From assembly GCF_048898065.1 (NCBI RefSeq), contig NZ_JBLWFI010000001.1, positions 372,001 through 436,000 of the forward strand: a stretch of 64,000 bases of DNA. The letters run 5' to 3'. The stretch comes from Tepidibacillus_B infernus (GTDB lineage Bacteria; Bacillota; Bacilli; Tepidibacillales; Tepidibacillaceae). The stretch's first letter is position 1; each line of letters opens with the position of its first letter. The notes under the pieces were generated by a model. That model saw nothing but the letters and a program-made list of their open reading frames with translations. It was not told the DNA's origin and ran no database searches. This document shows positions 17,841-25,100 of this stretch, one piece after another. A program made the translations under genes and the position numbers.

Positions 17841-18233
17841 CTATTTTTTACTATTTACGCCAAAAATACCACCAAGTGCTCCAAACAAGAAAGCTAAAAT
17901 GATTAAAACAAGGTTTCTAAGATTGAAGCTTGCATCGAAACCTAAGAAACCAATAATGGCTAAGATCAAACCATAAATTGCTCCAGTAATCCCTCCATAA
18001 TACCATCCTCTTGAACCTGCCCTTTTTCCAGAGACAAACCCGCCAAATAATAAACTGATGGCAGTAATTGTATAACTAAAAAGTGATAGATTCGTATCAG
18101 ATAGAGAAGTAAAATAAAGAAGCAATGCCCAAAATAAAGAAGCGATGATCACAATAGCGTAAGTGTAAACAAGCCCGCTTAAGATTGGATTGGTAATTTT
18201 AGGTGTTATGTTTGTCATTGGATTTAATTTCAT
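17841..18233 (-). CDS. TIGR04086-family four-helix membrane protein (YrzE-like)
   Basis: This 130-aa protein has four hydrophobic segments. The glycine-rich FGGFVSGKRAGSRGWYYGGITGAIYGL in the middle is typical of TIGR04086 proteins such as B. subtilis YrzE. No biochemical role is known to me. ATG at 18233 is preferred because GGGAGGGG lies 7 nt upstream and contains the alternative start at 18248. Its position between yajC and the DUF421 gene matches the yrbF-yrzE-yrbG order in B. subtilis, although the strand is flipped here. Confidence 0.8.
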   Translation of the reverse strand: MKLNPMTNITPKITNPILSGLVYTYAIVIIASLFWALLLYFTSLSDTNLSLFSYTITAISLLFGGFVSGKRAGSRGWYYGGITGAIYGLILAIIGFLGFDASFNLRNLVLIILAFLFGALGGIFGVNSKK

Positions 18234-18341
18234 CCTGACCCCTCCCATTTTTATTAGTTTGTAAATATTATGCTGGGAATTCTAGCATTATGTTGGGTTC
18301 TTTAGTATAATATTTCAGTGGTCTTAAAGGGGGATTATCTA

Positions 18342-19313
18342 ATGATTAAGACATATTATTATCATCGTAACGAACAAAAAATGTATCACGATATTGATTT
18401 AACTCAGTTGAATCGTTATTTACAATCTGCTGAGAATTTATTATGGATTGATTTGTATGATGTGAAAGCTGAAGAGCTTACCTATATCGGAAAACTGTTC
18501 CAATTCCACCCTTTAGCGATTGAGGATTGTTTGCAGATTAGCCCCAGGGCCAAAGTTGACCGCTATGACGATTACTTTTTTTTCGTCTTCCATGCATTAA
18601 AATATAATGAAGATAGTGATGATGAAATTTCCACCTTAGAACTGAATGTTTTTTTAGGAGATAACTATGTGGTAACCATTCATAAGAATCCATTAAATCC
18701 GATTGGTAAAGTAGCGGCTAGAAGTTTAAATCATTCAGATTATATGAGCAAAGGGCCAGATTATTTGCTATATGCCATTGTAGATGGGATTACAGATGAA
18801 TATTTTCCTATCCTTGACCGAATTCGTGTTAGAATTGATGAATTAGAAGATGAAATGTATGAACATCGAATGGAAGAAATCACAGAAGAATTTATGGCGT
18901 TAAAACGGTCTATTATTTTAATCAGAAAAGTGATTATGCCACAAAAAAGAATTTTTGCTCATCTTAATGGGTTATGGACATTTGAAGTGAATGAAGAGAA
19001 TATTCCGTACTTTATAGATTTAATTGACCACCTTGAACGAATCGTCGATAGCACTGAAACGTATCGAGATTTGGTGAATAGTGCATTAGATACGTATTAT
19101 TCTATTGTAAGTGCCAAAACGACGGAGATCATGAGGGTGCTAACGATTATTTCTACCATTATGATGCCATTAACTTTTATTACAGGAATATTTGGAATGA
19201 ATGTAAAGATTCCTTATGAAGAACATCCACTCTCGATCGTGGTTATTGTTTTAGGAATGATCTTTTTAGCTGTAACCATGTTGTATGCATTTAAAAAGAG
19301 AAAATGGTTGTGA
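18342..19313 (+). CDS. corA: CorA-type magnesium/cobalt channel
   Basis: CorA forms a homopentameric channel for Mg2+ and related divalent cations. The 323-aa protein has the long soluble N-terminal domain, a stalk helix and two C-terminal membrane helices (VLTIISTIMMPLTFITGIFGM and the last 20 residues). Between them is the GMN selectivity motif, as FGMNVKIPYEEHP. FQFHPLAIEDCLQ near residue 50 is the other family hallmark. ATG at 18342 lies 8 nt after AAAGGGGG. The upstream gene YrzE is divergent, with TATAAT at 18306-18311 as a possible -10. Confidence 0.94.
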   Translation: MIKTYYYHRNEQKMYHDIDLTQLNRYLQSAENLLWIDLYDVKAEELTYIGKLFQFHPLAIEDCLQISPRAKVDRYDDYFFFVFHALKYNEDSDDEISTLELNVFLGDNYVVTIHKNPLNPIGKVAARSLNHSDYMSKGPDYLLYAIVDGITDEYFPILDRIRVRIDELEDEMYEHRMEEITEEFMALKRSIILIRKVIMPQKRIFAHLNGLWTFEVNEENIPYFIDLIDHLERIVDSTETYRDLVNSALDTYYSIVSAKTTEIMRVLTIISTIMMPLTFITGIFGMNVKIPYEEHPLSIVVIVLGMIFLAVTMLYAFKKRKWL

Positions 19314-19381
19314 GGGTGTAATAATTATCGGATAGTTGGTAAAGACTAAAATTTGAAACTCAGGATAAGAAGGAGTAGCAA

Positions 19382-20071
19382 ATGACAATCTTTACTTCTC
19401 TATTTCGAACGCTCTTTATGTATTTTTTTGTATTAGTTGTTTTGAGATTGATGGGAAAAAGAGAAATAGGAAAGCTCTCAATCTTTGATGTCGTCGTTTA
19501 TATTATGATGGCTGATATCGCGGTTTTGGTGATCGAAGATACAAATAGTTCTATATTAAAGGGAATATTGCCAATTCTTGCACTAATGGTAACCCAAGTT
19601 TTCCTATCTTATATTTCGTTAAAAAGTAAAAGAGTAAGAGATTTGGTTGAAGGGGAACCATCCGTTTTGATAGCGAATGGAAAAATTAGAGATAAAGAAA
19701 TGGCGAAACAGCGTTATTCCATGGATGATCTCCTGATTCAACTAAGAGAGAAAAATATCAATAATGTGGCAGATGTGGAATTTGCCATTTTAGAGCCATC
19801 GGGGAAATTAACCGTTTTTCCTAAACCAAGTCAATTGCCAGTAACAAAAGAAGACCTGAATATCTCAGGTCAAGATTACTACGGACTTCCTCTAGCTATT
19901 ATCGAGGATGGAAAAGCGATTAAGACCAATTTGGGAAAAATTAATAAGGATATCAATTGGTTAAAGAAAGAAATTCGTAAACATGGTATCAAAGATATTT
20001 CTCAGGTCTTTTTTGCCACCGTTGACCATACAGGTAAATTATTTATTGACTTAAAGGATCAGAAGAATTAA
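19382..20071 (+). CDS. DUF421 membrane protein (YrbG/YetF type)
   Basis: This 229-aa protein has three N-terminal membrane helices with the family motif LRLMGKREIGKLSIFDVVVYIMMADIAV. A cytoplasmic DUF421 domain follows (EGEPSVLIANGKI, MDDLLIQLREKNI, VEFAILEPSGKLTVF). A DUF3290-like tail ends in VDHTGKLFIDL. Proteins of this group occur in spore-formers, but their function is unclear. The ATG follows AGGAGTAGCAA. The gene overlaps the convergent spoVB by 4 nt, so no terminator separates the two. Confidence 0.87.
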   Translation: MTIFTSLFRTLFMYFFVLVVLRLMGKREIGKLSIFDVVVYIMMADIAVLVIEDTNSSILKGILPILALMVTQVFLSYISLKSKRVRDLVEGEPSVLIANGKIRDKEMAKQRYSMDDLLIQLREKNINNVADVEFAILEPSGKLTVFPKPSQLPVTKEDLNISGQDYYGLPLAIIEDGKAIKTNLGKINKDINWLKKEIRKHGIKDISQVFFATVDHTGKLFIDLKDQKN

Positions 20072-21642
20072 GGCAGGATACGAGCGATTCCAGGGCCAAT
20101 CCATGGAATACGGGCGATATCCTGTTTTTTTATTACCTTGAATAACAGTAATAGATAAAGATAAGCGATCAGGCTTAAAACAAGTGATAAAATCATACGA
20201 ATCCCTAAAGGAAACGGGAATTTAGCGTAGGACAGGATTAAATAAGAAATATAACCCATAGCTAAGGAGGATAGGCCAATCGTTAATATCGGCTTTAATT
20301 TAATGGTATAGCCAATCAAATGAACAATACAGCGGAAATGAAGAACTGTGACAAGCATCATCCCTAAATTGATCGCCATAGCAACCCCATCAATCCCAAA
20401 ACGAGGATTTGAGGCTAACACAAAAATTGCAATCGTTTTGGCAATTGCTCCAATAATCGAGTTCTTCATCGACTCTTTTGCCTGATCTAATCCCTGTAAC
20501 GTAGCTGCTAAGGGGCGTTGAATATATAAGAAGATGGCAAAAGGTGCCATTATTTTCATTAAATGGCCAACCTGTGGGGTTGCAAATAAAAGATTTGCTA
20601 ACGGATCTGCCATAATAAACATCACAACAGAAGCAGGCAAACCAATCATATATGCAATATTGAGAGCTTGGTGCAACCGTTTATAAACCAAAGACATTTC
20701 TTTTCTCGCAGCTGCTTCACTAATCGCTGGAATAAGGGAAAGAGATAAAGAATAAGTGATTACGGTTGGGAAAAATAGGACAAGTAAGGCCATACCTGCT
20801 AATTGCCCATATAAAGCAGTAGCCATTGCTGTTGAGATTCCTGCAATTGCTAAACTATGTGAAACAATGCTTGGCTCAATAAAATAGGCAAGAGAACCGA
20901 TTACCTGACTAGTAGTAACAGGCAGAGCAATACGATTGATTTTGTGATAAATATTTTCGTTTTGATTCAATAAGGGTCGTAATTTCTGTTTTTGAACAGG
21001 CCTATATTCGTTTTTATGAAATTGGTATTGAATGAGCAAGGTAAGAAATCCAGCCATTTCCCCAATCACCATACCAATCATTGCTCCAGCTGAAGCATAC
21101 TCTACTCCTTTTTCTAATCCGATTAAAGAAAAGATCATCCCAAAAATCATTCTAAAGATCGTTTCGATAATGGTGGACATTGCAGAAGGAATCATATTTT
21201 GTTTTCCTTGAAAATAACCTCTTAATACAGATGAAACAGAGATGATTGGTATAATAGGAATTATTATAATTAAAGTATAATAAACTCTCTCATCCGTTAA
21301 AAAATATTTTGAAATTAAAGGGATTAGCAAATAAAATAAGAATGAGACAATCAAAGAAATAAGAATCACTAGAGAAAGGGCGATATGAAGAACTTTTTTT
21401 ACCTTTGCTAAATCTTTTTCAGCCTCAGCTTCAGCAACTATTTTGGATACCGCAATCGGTAGACCTGCTGTGACAATCGTGATCATCATAATAAGTGTGG
21501 GAAAGGACATTTGATATAGGCCAATTGCTTCAGGGCCAATCATTCGTGATAAAAAGATTCGATAGATGGTACCAAGTGCACGGGTAATAAGTCCACCTAC
21601 AACTAGGATCATCGTTCCTTTCACAAAGTTTTGTTTCTTCAT
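20068..21642 (-). CDS. spoVB: Stage V sporulation protein B, MVF/MOP-type lipid flippase
   Basis: This 524-aa protein has about 14 predicted membrane helices and the signature of the polysaccharide-flippase (MOP) superfamily: GTMILVVGGLITRALGTIYRIFLSRMIGPEAIGLYQM at the N-terminus. It also has FFPTVITYSLSLSLIPAISEA and RGYFQGKQNMIPSA. In B. subtilis SpoVB is needed for spore cortex synthesis and probably flips a cell-wall lipid precursor. Its place beside yrbG, comN and secDF matches the B. subtilis order, which supports spoVB over other paralogs. ATG at 21642 has AAGGGAAAGAG upstream. Confidence 0.9.
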   Translation of the reverse strand: MKKQNFVKGTMILVVGGLITRALGTIYRIFLSRMIGPEAIGLYQMSFPTLIMMITIVTAGLPIAVSKIVAEAEAEKDLAKVKKVLHIALSLVILISLIVSFLFYLLIPLISKYFLTDERVYYTLIIIIPIIPIISVSSVLRGYFQGKQNMIPSAMSTIIETIFRMIFGMIFSLIGLEKGVEYASAGAMIGMVIGEMAGFLTLLIQYQFHKNEYRPVQKQKLRPLLNQNENIYHKINRIALPVTTSQVIGSLAYFIEPSIVSHSLAIAGISTAMATALYGQLAGMALLVLFFPTVITYSLSLSLIPAISEAAARKEMSLVYKRLHQALNIAYMIGLPASVVMFIMADPLANLLFATPQVGHLMKIMAPFAIFLYIQRPLAATLQGLDQAKESMKNSIIGAIAKTIAIFVLASNPRFGIDGVAMAINLGMMLVTVLHFRCIVHLIGYTIKLKPILTIGLSSLAMGYISYLILSYAKFPFPLGIRMILSLVLSLIAYLYLLLLFKVIKKQDIARIPWIGPGIARILP

Positions 21643-21732
21643 CTCTTTCCCTTCTTTCTATGTCTATTTCTTGTCTATAATGATATATGTCCAAAAAGAT
21701 GGACTCATGACTTCTATATGAAGGAGATGGCG

Positions 21733-22179
21733 ATGAAAACAGAACTTTATATCCTTTTTATTAGTATGTTACCTTTTATTGAGTTACGAGGCTCGATACC
21801 AATTGGGATTAGCCTAGGATTACCCTTTTGGGAGGTATTCTTATTAAGTGTGCTTGGCAATATGATACCAATTCTTCCCCTCTTGATTTTGTTTGAGCCT
21901 ATTAGTCGGATTTTTATGCGTTTTAACTGGTATCGAAGAATGTATCAATGGAGTTATCGGCGTACCCTAAGAAAAGGGAAAAATAATCTAGATCGCTATG
22001 GTGCTTTTGGCTTGTTCATTTTTACTGCCATACCACTACCAACGACTGGTGCTTGGTCTGCCGCATTACTTGCCACTTTTTTAAGAGTTAAGATTTCTTA
22101 TGCTTTTCCGGCCATTGCTCTTGGTGTTGTATTTGCTGGTTTTATCATGGGAATTGCAAGCAACCTTTTATTGAGCTAG
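21733..22179 (+). CDS. Small multidrug-export family membrane protein (COG2426)
   Basis: This 148-aa protein has four to five hydrophobic segments. Its motifs LPFIELRGSIPIGISLGL and FIFTAIPLPTTGAWSAALLATFL identify the COG2426 small multi-drug export group. The transported substrate is not established. ATG at 21733 is the start because AAGGAG precedes it by 7 nt. A 34-residue upstream extension in the same frame lies in the spoVB-divergent promoter region and is not supported. Confidence 0.82.
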   Translation: MKTELYILFISMLPFIELRGSIPIGISLGLPFWEVFLLSVLGNMIPILPLLILFEPISRIFMRFNWYRRMYQWSYRRTLRKGKNNLDRYGAFGLFIFTAIPLPTTGAWSAALLATFLRVKISYAFPAIALGVVFAGFIMGIASNLLLS

Positions 22180-22254
22180 AAAGAATATAGTAGGACAATT
22201 CTCTGAACATATCGTATAATGAGAGTGAAAGAATTGGAAGTGTGGTGAAGAAAA

Positions 22255-22494
22255 TTGGAGATGCATGAACTAAATCAGCAAATAGAACAATTGTGCAAAA
22301 GCAAAGCAGAAGAATTTGCTTTAATGGGCTATGAACATGTGACAGGTAAAGAGGTATGGGATTGTATTTCAGAGAAGTACAACGGGGAATTACCCCCTAT
22401 CCATCAATTGGTAAATGATATTTTATCGTTGAAAGTGACTACTTTTATGAATTGGATGACGTTAAATGCTTATAAAGGATTAAATATAAATTAG
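22255..22494 (+). CDS. comN: Post-transcriptional regulator ComN
   Basis: This 79-aa protein matches the small ComN family, which in B. subtilis raises the level of comE mRNA at the division site and poles. Diagnostic parts are VWDCISEKYNGELPPIHQLVNDILSL and TTFMNWMTLNAYKG. The start is uncertain: TTG at 22255 lies 6 nt after GGTGA, while ATG at 22261 is two codons in. Its position between spoVB and secD is the usual one. A short hairpin follows the stop. Confidence 0.82.
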   Translation: MEMHELNQQIEQLCKSKAEEFALMGYEHVTGKEVWDCISEKYNGELPPIHQLVNDILSLKVTTFMNWMTLNAYKGLNIN

Positions 22495-22502
22495 TCTTTA
22501 TA

Positions 22503-22527
22503 TAAAGGCATCTTTGGATGCTTTTTA
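22503..22527 (+). terminator. Weak rho-independent terminator after comN
   Basis: AAAGGCATC and GGATGCTTT form a short stem with a 3-nt loop, followed by T residues. It contains one G-T pair. Confidence 0.55.
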
Positions 22528-22625
22528 ATTTTGTATATTTTTGTAGGTTAATTTATGTTTTCTTGCACCCTTTTCTTGAAAGAATTATAATGTTTTTATT
22601 GAGCAAAAAAGGAGGACAACTGTTC

Positions 22626-23858
22626 ATGGTTCGTTGGAGTAAACTAGTCGGACTTATTATCATCATTGCAGCACTTTCCCTAACAATGATCTTCACTACT
22701 GGGAACGTATTAAAAAACATTACCTTAGGCTTAGACCTTCAAGGTGGATTTGAAGTATTATATCAAGCAAAGGCTTTAGATGGACAAGAAGTGACTAATA
22801 AAGCTTTAAAAGATACGGTTTCTGCCATTGAACGAAGAATCAATGTGCTTGGTGTAACTGAACCTGAGATTGATATTGAGGGTAATGATCGAATTCGTGT
22901 TAAATTAGCAGGGGTCACTGACCAAGATAAAGCCCGTAATTTATTAGGTAAACCTGCTAAATTAACCTTTAGAAATGAAAATAATGAAATATTGATGGAT
23001 GGGAATGATTTAGTTCCAGGTGGTTCAAAAGTGGATGTCAACAAATATGGACAAGCCATTGTAGAATTAAAATTAAAAGATGCAGATAAGTTTGCAAAAA
23101 TTACATCTGAATATATTGGCAAACCGATTGGTATTTTCCTTGATGAGGATATGATCACCAATCCGACCGTTCAATCTGTGATTTCAAATGGAATAGCAAC
23201 CATTACCGGACAAAGAACAGTAGAAGAAGCACAGCAGTTGGCTGATTTATTAAATGCCGGAGCTCTTCCTTTAGAGTTGAAAGAGATTCAATCTCAAAGT
23301 GTGGGTGCAAGTTTAGGAATGAAAGCTTTACAATTAGCTGTAAAGGCCGGGATCATTGGTTCTATTCTGGTATTGCTCTTTATGATTTTCTATTACCGAA
23401 TTCCTGGTATTATCGCTAGTTTTTCCTTGATTGTATACGTCTATCTGATCCTAGTATTGTTCTGGCAAATGCATGTTACGTTAACACTGCCAGGTATTGC
23501 TGCCTTGGTTCTAGGTGTCGGTATGGCGGTTGATGCCAATATCATTACATATGAACGGATCAAAGAAGAATTAAGAAGTGGAAAAAGCTTATTGTCTGCA
23601 CTTCGTGCCGGTTCACATCGTTCTTTTGCTACGATTTTAGATGCGAATATCACAACAATTATTGCGGCTATTGTTTTATTTTATTTTGGAAGTGGACCAA
23701 TTCAAGGTTTTGCAGTGACATTGATTGTAAGTATCCTTGTTAGTATGTTGACTGCTGTGTATGGATCAAGATTATTGCTTAATCTCTTCGTAAGATCCAA
23801 CCTTGTCAATAAAACCTGGTTTTATGGTGTAAAGGAGGAAGAGATAAGTGAACTTTAA
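22626..23858 (+). CDS. secD: Protein translocase subunit SecD
   Basis: SecD, with SecF, uses the proton-motive force to pull proteins out of the Sec channel. The 410-aa protein has TM1, then the signature NITLGLDLQGGFEVLYQ, then a periplasmic P1 region (AIERRINVLGVTEPEI, TNPTVQSVISNGIATITG). It ends with five membrane helices of the RND superfamily (LPGIAALVLGVGMAVDANIITYERIKEELRSG). ATG at 22626 follows AAAGGAGG by 10 nt; the longer open frame to 22518 overlaps the terminator region. In B. subtilis SecD and SecF are fused, whereas here they are separate genes. Confidence 0.95.
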   Translation: MVRWSKLVGLIIIIAALSLTMIFTTGNVLKNITLGLDLQGGFEVLYQAKALDGQEVTNKALKDTVSAIERRINVLGVTEPEIDIEGNDRIRVKLAGVTDQDKARNLLGKPAKLTFRNENNEILMDGNDLVPGGSKVDVNKYGQAIVELKLKDADKFAKITSEYIGKPIGIFLDEDMITNPTVQSVISNGIATITGQRTVEEAQQLADLLNAGALPLELKEIQSQSVGASLGMKALQLAVKAGIIGSILVLLFMIFYYRIPGIIASFSLIVYVYLILVLFWQMHVTLTLPGIAALVLGVGMAVDANIITYERIKEELRSGKSLLSALRAGSHRSFATILDANITTIIAAIVLFYFGSGPIQGFAVTLIVSILVSMLTAVYGSRLLLNLFVRSNLVNKTWFYGVKEEEISEL

Positions 23859-24792
23859 TATTGATTTCGTTGGGAATAGGAAGAAGTTTTTTATTATCTC
23901 TGCATCTATATTGATCCTAGGTCTTTTATCCTTAGTTGTTTTTGGATTAAATTTAGGCATTGATTTTAAGAGTGGATCCCGTTTAGATGTGAATATTGGT
24001 AAGACTTTTGTTGAAAAAGATGTAAGAAATCTTTTTAAAGAAGCGGAATATAAAGCAAAACAACAAGGAATCAAAGACATCAATTTGACTCCTAGTGTAA
24101 TCAGAACTGCAGGAGATCAAAATGAAATGGCGATAGCTCGTTTTGACCAAACAATCGATTCTAAAGCATTACCTGTGATAAAAGAGGTATTTCGTTCAAA
24201 ATACGGTTCACAGGTGGATATTCAAGAAAGTACCGTAAATCCAACAGTGGGTCGTGAACTTGCGAAAAAAGCGATGTATTCTGTTCTGTTAGCTTCAATC
24301 GGAATTATTCTATATGTTTCAATTCGTTTTGAATATCGTTTTGCGATTGCTGCCATTATCGCTTTATTACATGATGCTTTCTTTACGATTTCAATGTTCT
24401 CCATTTTAAGAATTGAAGTTGATTTAACCTTTATTGCTGCGATCTTAACTATTGTAGGCTATTCGATCAACGATACCATTGTTATTTTTGACCGAATCAG
24501 AGAGAACTTGAAAAATGCTAAGATTAAGAGATTTGAGGATATCGCTGATGTTGTAAATACAGCGATCAATCAAACATTGACTCGTTCAATCAATACAGTA
24601 CTTACTGTTTTCATTACAGCTTTAGCATTATATATCTTTGGTGGTACTGGCATTAAAAACTTCTCATTTGCCTTACTCATGGGCTTATTAAGTGGTACGT
24701 ATTCTTCGATCTTTATTGCGTCCCAAATTTGGGTAGTGTGGAAAGCAAGAGATCTAAATAAGAAACGATTAGTTCCTCAAACTGAAGCATAA
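23848..24792 (+). CDS. secF: Protein translocase subunit SecF
   Basis: This 314-aa RND-fold partner of SecD has six membrane helices. It begins with DFVGNRKKFFIISA and carries FGLNLGIDFKSGSRLDV after the first helix. The conserved RND block lies in the second half (ILTIVGYSINDTIVIFDRIRENLK). The start is GTG at 23848 with AAAGGAGGAAG upstream, and it overlaps the end of secD by 11 nt, which implies coupled translation. A strong terminator follows. Confidence 0.95.
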   Translation: MNFNIDFVGNRKKFFIISASILILGLLSLVVFGLNLGIDFKSGSRLDVNIGKTFVEKDVRNLFKEAEYKAKQQGIKDINLTPSVIRTAGDQNEMAIARFDQTIDSKALPVIKEVFRSKYGSQVDIQESTVNPTVGRELAKKAMYSVLLASIGIILYVSIRFEYRFAIAAIIALLHDAFFTISMFSILRIEVDLTFIAAILTIVGYSINDTIVIFDRIRENLKNAKIKRFEDIADVVNTAINQTLTRSINTVLTVFITALALYIFGGTGIKNFSFALLMGLLSGTYSSIFIASQIWVVWKARDLNKKRLVPQTEA

Positions 24793-24797
24793 GAGTT

Positions 24798-24823
24798 ACC
24801 GCGGTAAAAGCCGCGGTTTTTTC
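24798..24823 (+). terminator. Rho-independent terminator after secF
   Basis: ACCGCGG (24798-24804) pairs with CCGCGGT (24811-24817) around a 6-nt loop, followed by T residues. Confidence 0.92.
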
Positions 24824-24835
24824 TTAAAAGATTAA

Positions 24836-25025
24836 GAAAGTATAACTTTCTTCCATTTGTCATTTAAGGGTTTGTATATTCCATAAGCTGCGACATAGCG
24901 TGACTAGCAGCTTTAGCTGTGTAGCACGACTTGTACACTTTGTGTGCCTTCAGAAGTGCCCTTCTCTCCATAATCTTTATTCATAGAAGGGCACGGATGA
25001 CGGAGCGCGATGGAATATACAAACC
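24836..25025 (+). repeat. Dispersed intergenic inverted-repeat element, copy A (long form)
   Basis: The core is bounded by the perfect 15-bp inverted repeats GGTTTGTATATTCCA (24869-24883) and TGGAATATACAAACC (25011-25025). Inside is a second 10-bp stem, GTGCCCTTCT (24956-24965) with AGAAGGGCAC (24985-24994). A small hairpin, GAAAGTATAACTTTC, precedes the core at 24836-24850. Compared with copy B (44154-44257) this copy has 53 extra bases at 24895-24947 that form their own imperfect hairpin. A T-run follows the right end, so in RNA it could also terminate transcription. It has no ORF and lies between secF and recJ. Confidence 0.85.
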
Positions 25026-25044
25026 TTTTTTACACAATATTTCA

Positions 25045-25073
25045 TTGCCCCACCATTATTTTTCAATTATAAT
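25045..25073 (+). promoter_or_regulatory. Sigma-A-type promoter for recJ
   Basis: TTGCCC (25045-25050) and TATAAT (25068-25073) are 17 bp apart, 28 bp before the recJ start. Confidence 0.65.
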
Positions 25074-25100
25074 GAAATTCGTCTTAGAAGGGGTGGAAAT

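Noticed and set aside
22763..23653. Minus-strand frames within secD
   Set aside because: Antisense shadows of a conserved gene; their Ser/Ile-rich composition is typical of such shadows.
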